A DNA stretch of 39,181 nucleotides, from positions 1 through 39,181 of the forward strand of contig CAYRUP010000003.1 of the NCBI GenBank assembly GCA_964427485.1, written 5' to 3'. A program made the translations under genes and the position numbers. The stretch comes from CAYRUP01 sp964427485. GTDB lineage: Bacteria > Pseudomonadota > Gammaproteobacteria > DSM-16500. Below are positions 25,219 to 33,772 of this stretch, piece after piece; the first letter of the stretch is position 1; each line of letters starts with the position of its first letter. A model generated the notes under the pieces. That model searched no databases and was not told the DNA's origin. It saw only the letters and a list, made by a program, of their open reading frames with translations.

Positions 25219-26340
25219 TTAAACAGATGGCCTACGACTCGTTTCCAAACTCGCCGCTAATGCTTTTTGCAAGTCATCATCACTTTCATCAAAGCTCTGG
25301 GAAAAATAATCAGGCCGATTAGCCATTAAATTCGGTTTTAGATAACGTGGAGTAGTAGCTGGCTTAGCTTCTTTAACACGCTTAGTCGAAGCGCCTTTCC
25401 CACATGTACGAACAAGAGGCGAGAGTGGCGATAGCATCATCGCTGAACTGCTCCCATAGAGAGAAGAAGATGGGAGGGGTGAATTGAGTGAACAAGCACT
25501 CGACACAGCAGTACTATCTGTAGCCACACGCAATTCTGTTGATTTCGGTTTTTGTTCTGATTTAGAAGTTTGATTTTTTTCATTAACAGCTTCATTTAAC
25601 ACAAACAGAAGAGCAGTAAATTGATTCAAAATCTCCTCGACCTGTTTTTGTATGACTTTCTTAAAAACCTGACCCTTAACGCGATTTTCAAAATGTTCTT
25701 TCATCGTCGTTAATTCTTGGATAGTGAAACGTTTTTCTTCAACGTTCAGTGTAAGAAACATAGATTGAGAAAAGTCATAAAGTTTTTGCATGTAATTCGT
25801 TGTTAAGTCATACATTACTTTAATATATTCAAAAATATCAGCATTCGGATCATTAGAAACTTCTAAATAGCGGTCATGCATATCTTTTGGTAATGGGGCT
25901 TGTTTTTGCTCTATAAAAAAATCTGTACTGCTCGGTGTTAATGGCACAGATTCATAATTTAATCGACTTGTGACTAATGCGCGTTTTTCTGCTAATACCG
26001 TCGCAATTTCGTTAAATCTGCCACTGATATCGGCTACTGCTTCAGCAGCAGCAAAATTCTGGCCTTTCATCAATTGCTGATATTGAGTTTGTAGCTTGTC
26101 AAATGTTGAAGCAACTTGAAAAACAAATTCTAACTGCCCTTCTAAAGTCAGTTTCGCAAACTGGTATTCGCAGCTTATTTTGAATTGGTCTCTTGGTTGA
26201 GTGCGAAGGTATGTTAACAAATTCTCGAAACGTTCTGCTGCACTTTTATTTTTAGCCCATAAGTGCTCTTCTAACAATCCTAAATAAAATTCAGTGGTAG
26301 GGATTTTTTCTTCGCTGGGTACAGGTCTGCTTATAGCCAT
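25219..26340 (-). CDS. hypothetical protein with C-terminal ubiquitin-interacting motif
   Basis: The 373-residue product is not a known enzyme. Residues 1-255 are strongly helical (coiled-coil-like, no membrane segment or signal peptide). Residues 256-345 are a Ser/Pro/Lys-rich, probably disordered linker. Residues 354-366 read DDDLQKALAASLE, matching the UIM pattern acidic-acidic-acidic-Leu-x-x-Ala-Leu-x-x-Ser-Leu-x, very close to the ataxin-3 and Vps27 motifs. Bacteria lack ubiquitin, so the motif suggests a protein acting in a eukaryotic host, that is a candidate secreted effector. No secretion signal can be proven. GAGG with 8-nt spacing supports the start. A -10-like TATAAT (minus strand, 26360-26365) could drive it independently of the ceramidase. 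Confidence 0.75.
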   Translation of the reverse strand: MAISRPVPSEEKIPTTEFYLGLLEEHLWAKNKSAAERFENLLTYLRTQPRDQFKISCEYQFAKLTLEGQLEFVFQVASTFDKLQTQYQQLMKGQNFAAAEAVADISGRFNEIATVLAEKRALVTSRLNYESVPLTPSSTDFFIEQKQAPLPKDMHDRYLEVSNDPNADIFEYIKVMYDLTTNYMQKLYDFSQSMFLTLNVEEKRFTIQELTTMKEHFENRVKGQVFKKVIQKQVEEILNQFTALLFVLNEAVNEKNQTSKSEQKPKSTELRVATDSTAVSSACSLNSPLPSSSLYGSSSAMMLSPLSPLVRTCGKGASTKRVKEAKPATTPRYLKPNLMANRPDYFSQSFDESDDDLQKALAASLETSRRPSV

Positions 26341-26364
26341 TCCATCGTCCTCTTATATAATTAT

Positions 26365-26388
26365 AAAAAATAGGGTCAACAGACCCTA
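26365..26388 (-). terminator. intrinsic terminator after the ceramidase gene
   Basis: On the minus strand TAGGGTC-TGTT-GACCCTA forms a perfect 7-bp stem with a 4-nt loop, followed at once by TTTTTT. It is 50 nt past the ceramidase stop and 25 nt before the UIM-protein start, so the latter should have its own promoter unless read-through occurs. Confidence 0.75.
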
Positions 26389-26437
26389 ATGTTACCTTTA
26401 AAATATATTCATTACAACGCACCTATTGTACAACGAT

Positions 26438-28492
26438 TTAAATTACAGTAAATGTTGATGAATACCCCGTATAAGGAATGATTTTTTCATTCCAGCCAGA
26501 TTTCCAATCACCATGCTGCACAATGCGATATTGCCCAAGCGGAGTATCGCTAGGGATTCTCCAAACAATCGTTACTAATGAAAAAGACACACCATTACGT
26601 TGCCAATGATATTCCGTATCCCAATCACGATCGGTTCGGATCGTCATCCATTGTCCATTCACAAAATGTTGTACTTCCAAAAAAGTATTTTGAATATGGT
26701 AATCATTTTTAGGATGTCCGCCCCAAAATACTGCTTGGGCAATTTCGCCTGGTTTATATTGTGCATGCACATCCTGATAAATATCACCAAATTTCTTACC
26801 GATGGGTTTATCATCCAGTAAAACTGAAGGTTGCAAATTGACTTGTATCACATCCGTCAAATCAAGCGGCAATGGGCCTTTTGCAACAGGTTTATCATCC
26901 GTCAATGCTTGCGCGAGTTTGGCATATTCTTGCTGCAAAGAAGCGAGTTCCCATGGACCAAAATGAGTAGATGCAGCTTCATAACGCTGCATTTGATATT
27001 CATCACTCGTTGCAACATAACCGGCATAGGCATTCGATAACGCAGCTATCACGATATGATTCTCTTCCGTCTTCGCTAAATGTTCTGCGACCGTTTTTTT
27101 GATGCGGCGTCCAGACATGGTTGTCACTTCAATCGGCACAGCCACAATGACAAGATTACCGATTTTTACGATTTGCAAAGGCAAAATATTCGGCGTCCAC
27201 GGATACGGCTGCATTTTTCCTGTTTGTAGGGCAATGGGTTTTGCACCTTGACAGGTCGTCGTCATGATTTTGCAAACAGCACCCGGTAAGGTTTGATTCA
27301 GAGTATCGCAAGTCACACCCTGTTTACCAAAGCCTTCACCATCTTGCGTTCCTGCCAGCATAGAAACCCCAATGGCGGCTATACAGGTTTTTTGTGGTTG
27401 TCCATTGGCATAGATCGGATCGACTGCGACATCATCCATCGCGATAAAAGAATGTCGATAGTCCACACCGCCAGTCACGGCTTGGGAAGCATTCGTAAAT
27501 AATTCTTTCGCCTTTTCATATTGCGGACGACCCGCTTTTTCGATCGCTAATATTCCTTGCAATCCATTACCACCTTCATGGCCATACGAATTGGGTGAAA
27601 CATCACCTGCATTGGCTTGCGCAAATGCCGCAACAAATGCATCCGATCCATAATCCGAATTAAAATCTTTTTCAAATAAATATTCTGCATAACCTTTATT
27701 ATCACCATTAATTAAATGATTTTTATTGTTCATTGACACGCCATGCAGCGGAAACCAATTTATCATGCCAATGGGTTTTCCATTTTTACTATCGAAACGA
27801 ACTAATGTCATTGTAGTATCGACATCCGCGCGGTATTGATCGCGCTCGCTTTGTGGATTCAGTAAATAGGCTTGCGGCGAACGATTAAAAGAAATTCCTT
27901 GCAATGTTCCTTCTGCCAATTTAATTTCAGCCGGCAACATATTGTTATGAGCGCGCACAATCGCCGTCACGATACCATCAACAATGGTGTTAAAATTTTC
28001 TCGATTAAAACCAAACGTAGTTAAATTATAAAACGCATACGTAGAATAACCACCTGGACCACTGTGCGTATGAATGGCGGTGAGAAGCACATTATCATCA
28101 TTATATAAATCGCCATATTTTTGTTGCAGCTTTTGGATGACTTTTTGCGTCATACCTTGAAATACATGGCCTAAATCAACATTAACAAATACGACGCGTT
28201 TACCATTGCAAGGTGATTCAATCACGAAAGCTCTCGCCCACAAGCGTTGCAATACACCTGCAGTTTGTTGATCAATCATCCCATAACCCATCATGCCTTC
28301 TTCAGCGGCTGGGCCTGTGATGTCATAAACACCTGCTCCAATATTAAAATGAGTATTGTTTTGACATTGATTTGTTGCCTGTTGTGTTGCATTTGCAGTA
28401 TTTACCAACAAAAAATTCCATGCGAAAAAAAATAGACTGATATATTTAATTGTTTGATATAACAATCTGATACGAGCATAAAATTCCATCAT
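26438..28492 (-). CDS. secreted neutral ceramidase
   Basis: Predicted zinc amidase splitting ceramide to sphingosine and fatty acid outside the cytoplasm. The 684-residue product has a signal peptide (about 1-36, NTANA). Family marks are in order: HTHSGPGG at 141-148 (zinc His), FPLHG with His250 (zinc), GDVSPN at 296-301 with catalytic Ser299, PIEVTTMSGRR (zinc Glu) and EYQMQRYEAAST (zinc Tyr), ending in the Ig-like C-terminal domain. Length fits Pseudomonas CerN (about 670). Bacteria seldom make ceramide, so a host-sphingolipid substrate is likely. AAGGAG with 9-nt spacing supports the start. Confidence 0.93.
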   Translation of the reverse strand: MMEFYARIRLLYQTIKYISLFFFAWNFLLVNTANATQQATNQCQNNTHFNIGAGVYDITGPAAEEGMMGYGMIDQQTAGVLQRLWARAFVIESPCNGKRVVFVNVDLGHVFQGMTQKVIQKLQQKYGDLYNDDNVLLTAIHTHSGPGGYSTYAFYNLTTFGFNRENFNTIVDGIVTAIVRAHNNMLPAEIKLAEGTLQGISFNRSPQAYLLNPQSERDQYRADVDTTMTLVRFDSKNGKPIGMINWFPLHGVSMNNKNHLINGDNKGYAEYLFEKDFNSDYGSDAFVAAFAQANAGDVSPNSYGHEGGNGLQGILAIEKAGRPQYEKAKELFTNASQAVTGGVDYRHSFIAMDDVAVDPIYANGQPQKTCIAAIGVSMLAGTQDGEGFGKQGVTCDTLNQTLPGAVCKIMTTTCQGAKPIALQTGKMQPYPWTPNILPLQIVKIGNLVIVAVPIEVTTMSGRRIKKTVAEHLAKTEENHIVIAALSNAYAGYVATSDEYQMQRYEAASTHFGPWELASLQQEYAKLAQALTDDKPVAKGPLPLDLTDVIQVNLQPSVLLDDKPIGKKFGDIYQDVHAQYKPGEIAQAVFWGGHPKNDYHIQNTFLEVQHFVNGQWMTIRTDRDWDTEYHWQRNGVSFSLVTIVWRIPSDTPLGQYRIVQHGDWKSGWNEKIIPYTGYSSTFTVI

Positions 28493-28659
28493 TATCTTTT
28501 TCTCCTTACTTAATTAGCCCACACTTTACACATGCTGAGGGTATGTTGACTAGATATCCTTGCTAAAATTTTTTATAATGCGGGATGCTTGTCCGAATAT
28601 GGACACAATTAGAACAAGAACTAAAACGTCTGTTAAATTGTGAATAAGGATTTTTTAAA

Positions 28660-29625
28660 ATGCTTCGTATTACAAATGCTGCCTGGTTTGCAAATATATT
28701 AATTGGAGTTGTATTATTCTGCACAGCTCCATTAGGTTTAGCAGCCACCACGCATCCTCAAAAAAAGCTGACACATTCACAGCATGCCACACACAAAAAT
28801 AAAAAAAATGGCGCGCATAAAAAAACGAAATCGCATCACAGACATCATCGCATTCCACACAAACCGAAACATCATGCCCAATTACGTTCTGGACAATCGG
28901 AAGTTGATACGAATCCAACTACAGCAGTTGTAACCAAGCCGGTTAACCATGATTTAGCCACCGTTAATTTAGATAGCATCTCTAAAACCAATTCATCTTT
29001 AAGCATGTTATTTTCAGTGAAACAAAATATTGTTTCATTTGTTAAAAAGACAGTGAGCACCCTGCATTACAGCAGTTATAAATTAGGCGGCTCACGTTTT
29101 GATACAGCGCGCGGCGTTTATGTCCTGGATTGCTCCAATTTCGTGGACCGTATACTTGAAAATGTGTATCCCAATGCGTATTTAAGTTTGGTTAATTCAA
29201 CGGGTACTGACAACCCAGCTTCCAGTCATTATTTTACTTTTTTTCGTGATCTTGCAGATGATACCGATAATCACTGGAATAAAATTGATGACGTAGATGA
29301 ATTGCAAGCAGGCGATGTTTTAGTTTTTCGCTATAAAAATTCGCGCGGTAATGAAACAGGTGGTCATGTTATGGTGGTCATGGATAAACCCACGCGTGTC
29401 AGTGATGTTTATTTCGTACGTATCGCAGACTCTGCACCTTCTCGTCACAGCGAAGATACCCGTCAACAAAATGAATCCGGCATCGGCATTGGTACTTTAT
29501 TATTAAAAGCTAATCCAATCACAGGAGAACCTTCTGCATTTGCCTGGGGTGTGAATAGTGACTGGAATAGACGAGTTAAAATTGCGATGGCAAGACCTGT
29601 GGAAATTGGTACGTCGACTATCTGA
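28660..29625 (+). CDS. secreted NlpC/P60-like cysteine hydrolase
   Basis: The 321-residue product has a signal peptide (about 1-29) and then a 45-residue linker packed with His and Lys (30-73). From about 127 comes a papain-like domain with Cys158 in VLDCSNFVDRIL, His236 in TGGHVMVVMD and Asp257 in VRIADSAP. This order and the LQAGDVLVFRY segment fit the NlpC/P60 superfamily (peptidoglycan or amide hydrolysis), though it is divergent from the standard endopeptidases. It is divergent from the ceramidase, with 167 bp between. Substrate unknown; cell-wall or extracellular amide is the best guess. Confidence 0.7.
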   Translation: MLRITNAAWFANILIGVVLFCTAPLGLAATTHPQKKLTHSQHATHKNKKNGAHKKTKSHHRHHRIPHKPKHHAQLRSGQSEVDTNPTTAVVTKPVNHDLATVNLDSISKTNSSLSMLFSVKQNIVSFVKKTVSTLHYSSYKLGGSRFDTARGVYVLDCSNFVDRILENVYPNAYLSLVNSTGTDNPASSHYFTFFRDLADDTDNHWNKIDDVDELQAGDVLVFRYKNSRGNETGGHVMVVMDKPTRVSDVYFVRIADSAPSRHSEDTRQQNESGIGIGTLLLKANPITGEPSAFAWGVNSDWNRRVKIAMARPVEIGTSTI

Positions 29626-29651
29626 AAAACGCATGTTAAAGCTGTTATAAT
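29622..29651 (+). promoter_or_regulatory. sigma70-type promoter for the DM9-like protein
   Basis: CTGAAA (29622-29627) and a consensus TATAAT (29646-29651) are 18 nt apart, 30 nt upstream of the ATG at 29681. The -35 overlaps the end of the preceding gene. AGGA stands shortly before the start codon. Confidence 0.55.
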
Positions 29652-29680
29652 AGGGAAATACCATATATAGGACACTGTAT

Positions 29681-30436
29681 ATGCAAAAAAATCCTATCCT
29701 TTTCATTTTAAATATTTTTTTTATTTGCCAATTATTTTCTACTGAGACATTTGCTTTTCGTGAGAGTGGAGAGCGTGAAGATCGAGGGTTTCAACACCGA
29801 GAATTCCATGATACTTTTCATAAACAAAAACCGCAGAAACATGATGAAGGTTATGATAATGTCAAACGTTCTACCACAGAACCAAACTCACTTGCTGCAG
29901 CGCATGATGAAAAAGTTTCAGCATTTTCACAACAACATTTTACAATGAATCCGCATCCTGGAATTCCTGAAACCGATAATAGTCCAGAGAATTACGATTG
30001 GAATAGATCTTGGAATAATAATTATAATTTTTACGGGAATGAAGGTTGGGGCTGGAATAATTATGGAACGGGTTTAAATTGGAATAATGGATTATGGTAT
30101 GGCGCACTCGTTGGAGCAACCTTGGAAACTGCATTATTATCGCCCTATAAACAACCTGACTACACTTATCCAATATCGGTAACTACACCTGCAACGAATA
30201 CAACATCAAGCACCACACTCCCCAGTGATGAAACCTGGGTTTCTGCGAAAGACGGTGACGTAGCGCAAAATGCCGTAATCAATAATACTGAAAATGGAAA
30301 ATCAACCTATTACTGCCGCACAAATTATATGAATCAATTAAGTTACGGCGTGTTAGTGCCAAATGATGGTTGTTACATTGAAACTTCATCGGCCACAACG
30401 CGTTTTACAACGTATGACGTATTAATTAGCAAATAA
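29681..30436 (+). CDS. secreted protein with C-terminal DM9/DUF3421-like domain
   Basis: The 251-residue product has a signal peptide (1-25, TETFA), a charged His/Glu/Lys-rich stretch (26-90) and an Asn/Trp/Gly/Tyr-rich segment (104-140, repeated NNYxW/NW). The C-terminal domain at 184-251 starts ETWVSAKDGDVAQNAV and has STYYCRTNY, YGVLVPNDGCYIE and ends TTYDVLI. This pattern (W..A..G.V..NAV, YxCR, G.L.P..GCYI, YDVL) is that of the DM9/DUF3421 lectin-like repeat, known mainly from invertebrate mannose-binding proteins and some bacteria. Family recognition is by motif. It has its own promoter and converges on the next gene. Confidence 0.6.
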   Translation: MQKNPILFILNIFFICQLFSTETFAFRESGEREDRGFQHREFHDTFHKQKPQKHDEGYDNVKRSTTEPNSLAAAHDEKVSAFSQQHFTMNPHPGIPETDNSPENYDWNRSWNNNYNFYGNEGWGWNNYGTGLNWNNGLWYGALVGATLETALLSPYKQPDYTYPISVTTPATNTTSSTTLPSDETWVSAKDGDVAQNAVINNTENGKSTYYCRTNYMNQLSYGVLVPNDGCYIETSSATTRFTTYDVLISK

Positions 30437-30472
30437 GTCAATCACGGCTTGATTTCATTGTTCGGAAAGTAG

Positions 30473-30507
30473 GGTGGATTAGACACGTTTTTGTGTCGTA
30501 ATCCACC
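30473..30507. repeat. GTAGGGTGGATTA hairpin repeat
   Basis: GGTGGATTA (30473-30481) pairs with TAATCCACC (30499-30507), with an inner GACAC/GTGTC stem. The form resembles a short intergenic repeat seen in many proteobacteria. It lies between the convergent DM9-like and membrane-protein genes and probably ends both transcripts. Confidence 0.75.
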
Positions 30508-30525
30508 ATCATCACTGAAAATCTG

Positions 30526-31215
30526 TTATCTTCTAGGTCTCTGTTGACGTTCGATATCATCATCGGAATCGCAACAAATCGTATCTATACATTTATCAGA
30601 AACATCAATGATTTTTCCTGCACAATAAGGCGCACATAACATAACAGCAGCGATAAAAATTGGCATCGCAGCCAATAAAGCAGAACCCGTTGCGGAAGTG
30701 GCAGCGACATCTTCAATTTTATAATTGGAAGGCATGTTTAGCATTGCATAACCTAACATGGCACCCAGTACACTGTATGAAATATATTTACCCATCAAAA
30801 AAAGACTTTTGCCAACAAATTCTGTGCCCTTCTTGATTTGTGCTACCGTGGATTTTTGTTCAGGAGGAGCTTCTTCGGGTATTTTCGTATAGCTCGTAAA
30901 ACAATTCGATACTTTTTCACGTAAACTTTTTTTTGGCTCTTCTTGAAGATTTTCTTGATTTGAATTTTCTTCCGGGCTGGTAAAATAATTCCAAGTATAA
31001 TTAGTCAAACTACGTGCTGCACCAAATACTGCATTGCCAGCAGCACCCATTTGCGCAGCTGTCGTTCGATCAAATCCAAGCACATTCGCACCTAACGTAC
31101 TTGCTAAACATCCTACTCCAGCGTTTAAAGCTGCATCCATAATGACAGTGCCTGCGGCTTTTTCTACGGGAAATTTTTTGAGTTTTTTTATGATGGTTCC
31201 AGTGCATCCTGGCAT
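30526..31215 (-). CDS. hypothetical multi-pass membrane protein
   Basis: The 229-residue product is not recognised. It has three hydrophobic, Gly/Ala-rich stretches (about 20-50, 138-163 and 172-198), a charged hydrophilic loop between the first and second (about 78-125) and a C-terminal tail with CC-DSDDD and a basic end (RQQRPRR). The frame is open 54 codons further upstream, but the ATG at 31215 has AAGGA with 7-nt spacing and that extension would overlap the thiolase gene, so the shorter form is given. It may share a transcript with the thiolase, 61 bp upstream. No function is assigned. Confidence 0.55.
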   Translation of the reverse strand: MPGCTGTIIKKLKKFPVEKAAGTVIMDAALNAGVGCLASTLGANVLGFDRTTAAQMGAAGNAVFGAARSLTNYTWNYFTSPEENSNQENLQEEPKKSLREKVSNCFTSYTKIPEEAPPEQKSTVAQIKKGTEFVGKSLFLMGKYISYSVLGAMLGYAMLNMPSNYKIEDVAATSATGSALLAAMPIFIAAVMLCAPYCAGKIIDVSDKCIDTICCDSDDDIERQQRPRR

Positions 31216-31276
31216 GATATTTTCCTTAATAAATATTTTGATAACGCGACCCATCATAAATTTATTTTTAAAAAAA

Positions 31277-32554
31277 TCAAGACACCGCTTCAAGAATTGC
31301 TGCGACACCCATACCGCCTGCGGTACAAATTGAAATAAGCCCTCTACCCTTTCCCTTTTGTTGCAACATTTTCGCAAGACTTGCTACTATTCTCGCACCC
31401 GTTGCTGCAAATGGATGGCCGAGTGCAACACTGCCTCCTTTAATATTTAATTTACTTTGATCAATAGAGCCAAGCACTTCTGTTCTATGCAACATGCTTT
31501 TACAATATTCTTCGGATTCCCATGCTTTCAACGTACAAAGGACTTGTCCTGCAAATGCTTCATGAATTTCATAGAAATCAAAATCCTGCAAAGAAAGATT
31601 ATGTCGTTGCAATAATTGACTCACCGCAATGGTGGGTGCCATTAACAAACCTTCGCCATGCACAAAATCAACAGCAGCCACTTCTGCATCGACAAAACGC
31701 GCGAGCATGGGCACATTGAATTCGTGTGCCGCTTCTTCACTCACTAATAAAACCGCAGCAGAACCATCTGTTAAAGGACTACTATTACCCGCAGTTAAAG
31801 TCCCTTTATTTGAGCGGTCGAATGCAGGAGGTAATTTTGCCAGTTTTTCCATCGAAGTATCTTCACGCATTGTTTTATCACGTTTTACATTCTGAAATTC
31901 AAAAACAAGATCATCATAAAAACCCTCTGCATAAGCAGCTAAACTATTTTGATGACTTTTTAACGCCAACTCATCTTGAGCAATACGCGAAATTCCCCAT
32001 TCTTTCACCATTTTTTCGCAATGTTCTCCCATCGAAAGATGCGTTCGCGGCTCGACTACCGCAGGAAATTCCGGCTTAAAATCACTGGGACGCATGCCAG
32101 TCAGAGAAAATATTTTATTCCAAAGTGTTTTAGCTGTTTTCACACGCAGCATTTTTTGTGCCAATGATCTTTTTAACATAATAGGTAAATCGCTATTCGT
32201 ATCAACTCCACCCGCAATACCATGCTTGATTTGCATATTAGCGATTTTCAATGCGATCTGAGAGGTTGCTTCCAGACTCGTGCCGCAAGCACGCTGCAAT
32301 GTATATCCAGGTGTATGCGCATGCAGAGAAGTTCCCAGGACGCATTCACGTGCTAAATTCCAATTGGATGAACTGTTAATAACTGCACCCAGCGCGACAT
32401 CACCGATAATTTTTCCATCGAGATGCATTTGATTCACTAAGGCTTGTAAAGCGGCGATCATTAATTCTTGCGTGGTGATATCACGATAATCCGTCAGTGA
32501 TTTAACAAAAGGAGTGCGCGTACCACCGGCGATATAAACTGGGCGTGTTTTCAT
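31277..32554 (-). CDS. fadI: acetyl-CoA acetyltransferase, FadI type
   Basis: Thiolase of beta-oxidation or acetoacetyl-CoA metabolism. The 425-residue product has the active-site Cys in LQRACGTSLEA, His in EIHEAFAGQV, the GHPFAATGAR block and the C-terminal CTAGGMG with the second catalytic Cys. The insertion pattern and the 425-aa length fit the longer FadI branch rather than PhaA/AtoB (about 390). A partner FadJ is not adjacent. GGAGG with 5-nt spacing stands before the ATG. It is divergent from the MCE operon. Confidence 0.85.
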   Translation of the reverse strand: MKTRPVYIAGGTRTPFVKSLTDYRDITTQELMIAALQALVNQMHLDGKIIGDVALGAVINSSSNWNLARECVLGTSLHAHTPGYTLQRACGTSLEATSQIALKIANMQIKHGIAGGVDTNSDLPIMLKRSLAQKMLRVKTAKTLWNKIFSLTGMRPSDFKPEFPAVVEPRTHLSMGEHCEKMVKEWGISRIAQDELALKSHQNSLAAYAEGFYDDLVFEFQNVKRDKTMREDTSMEKLAKLPPAFDRSNKGTLTAGNSSPLTDGSAAVLLVSEEAAHEFNVPMLARFVDAEVAAVDFVHGEGLLMAPTIAVSQLLQRHNLSLQDFDFYEIHEAFAGQVLCTLKAWESEEYCKSMLHRTEVLGSIDQSKLNIKGGSVALGHPFAATGARIVASLAKMLQQKGKGRGLISICTAGGMGVAAILEAVS

Positions 32555-32659
32555 AAAAGCCTCCGACTGTAAGTGCCTCTACGATAAAGTATAGCACTCG
32601 ATTGCAATAGAAAACATTTCAAGAGATACTTATTACCATGACCAATCAGGAATAATTTC

Positions 32660-33772
32660 GTGCCAAATGCAGCAAAAGTCTATCTCAAAAATCAACAACT
32701 TGTTTGTGAAGGAGAATGGAATCTCGCGAACCTTTCTGCATTAGAAAAATCATTCGCCAAAATCAAATTACCACCCAAAACCAGCCTCACCATTGATGGT
32801 CGTGCTGTAACCAAAATGGACAGCGCGGGAGCCTGGTTATTATGCGAATCCCTAAAACGTTTTTATCAAGATTCCACCAAACCCCAATTACAAAATTTTT
32901 CCGAACAAGCAGAAACCCTGATTAAGCTGGTGGAAAAAAGCCGAAGCCAATGCCAAAATGTACCTCAATTAAAGACCCCTAATTGGATCGCCCGACTCGG
33001 CAAAATGGTGATGAATCAGCTTGATGAATTTTATGAATACCTTGCATTTATCGGCGAATTATCTGTCGAGACATTGCGCATTATTTCAAACCCACTCCTC
33101 ATACGTTGGAAAGCATTATTTAGCAGCATAGATAAAACAGGTTACCAGGCACTACCTATCATTGGCTTATTGTCTTTTATGATTGGTGTTGTACTCGCTT
33201 ATCAAATGGGCGTGCAACTTCGTAATTATGGCGCAAATGTTTTTATTGTTGACTTGCTAGGACTTTCTGTCCTACGCGAATTTGGACCCCTCTTAACTGC
33301 CATCATGGTTGCAGGCCGAACAGGATCCTCTTTTACTGCGGAACTCGGCAGCATGAAGGTCAATCAGGAAATTGATGTATTAAATACGATGGGCGTCACA
33401 CCGGCCGAATTGCTGTTAATTCCTAAAATCACAGGACTTTTGATTGCACTACCCTTATTAACAATATGGGCGGATATTTTTGGTATTATGGGTGGTATGT
33501 TTATGGCAAACAATACACTCGGTATCAGCTGGCACGAATTTCTCTTGCGCTTTCAACATCAAGTTCCATTACGCGCATTGTTGATTGGTATGGGTAAAAC
33601 ACCTGTTTTTGCGCTTATTATCGCAAGTATTGGTTGTTTTCAAGGTATGTCGGTACAGGATAATTCGGACAGCATTGGTAAAAACACCACAAAGAGCGTA
33701 GTCTTAGCCATATTCTTTATAATTGTGGCAGATGCTATATTCTCTGTAATTTTCAGTAAATTGCAATTATGA
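32660..33772 (+). CDS. mlaE: MlaE-type MCE permease with N-terminal STAS domain
   Basis: Inner-membrane permease of an MCE lipid transporter. The 370-residue product has an N-terminal STAS-like domain (about 1-95, IDGRAVTKMDSAGAWLLCE), the role played by separate MlaB in E. coli, fused to the MlaE domain (from about 110) with multiple membrane helices and the family blocks LREFGPLLTAIMVAGRTGSSF, AELGSMKVNQEIDVLNTMG and KTPVFALIIASIGCFQG. Translation begins at GTG 32660 with AGGA 8 nt before; the nearby ATG at 32639 is in another frame and meets a stop. It overlaps mlaF by 4 nt. Confidence 0.9.
   Translation: MPNAAKVYLKNQQLVCEGEWNLANLSALEKSFAKIKLPPKTSLTIDGRAVTKMDSAGAWLLCESLKRFYQDSTKPQLQNFSEQAETLIKLVEKSRSQCQNVPQLKTPNWIARLGKMVMNQLDEFYEYLAFIGELSVETLRIISNPLLIRWKALFSSIDKTGYQALPIIGLLSFMIGVVLAYQMGVQLRNYGANVFIVDLLGLSVLREFGPLLTAIMVAGRTGSSFTAELGSMKVNQEIDVLNTMGVTPAELLLIPKITGLLIALPLLTIWADIFGIMGGMFMANNTLGISWHEFLLRFQHQVPLRALLIGMGKTPVFALIIASIGCFQGMSVQDNSDSIGKNTTKSVVLAIFFIIVADAIFSVIFSKLQL

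Noticed and set aside
31034..31333. Plus-strand open frame of 99 codons
   Set aside because: Antisense to the membrane-protein and thiolase genes; no start signal and no recognisable protein features.
31216..31377. 54-codon N-terminal extension of the membrane protein
   Set aside because: It would overlap the thiolase gene and precedes the well-placed RBS of the ATG at 31215.
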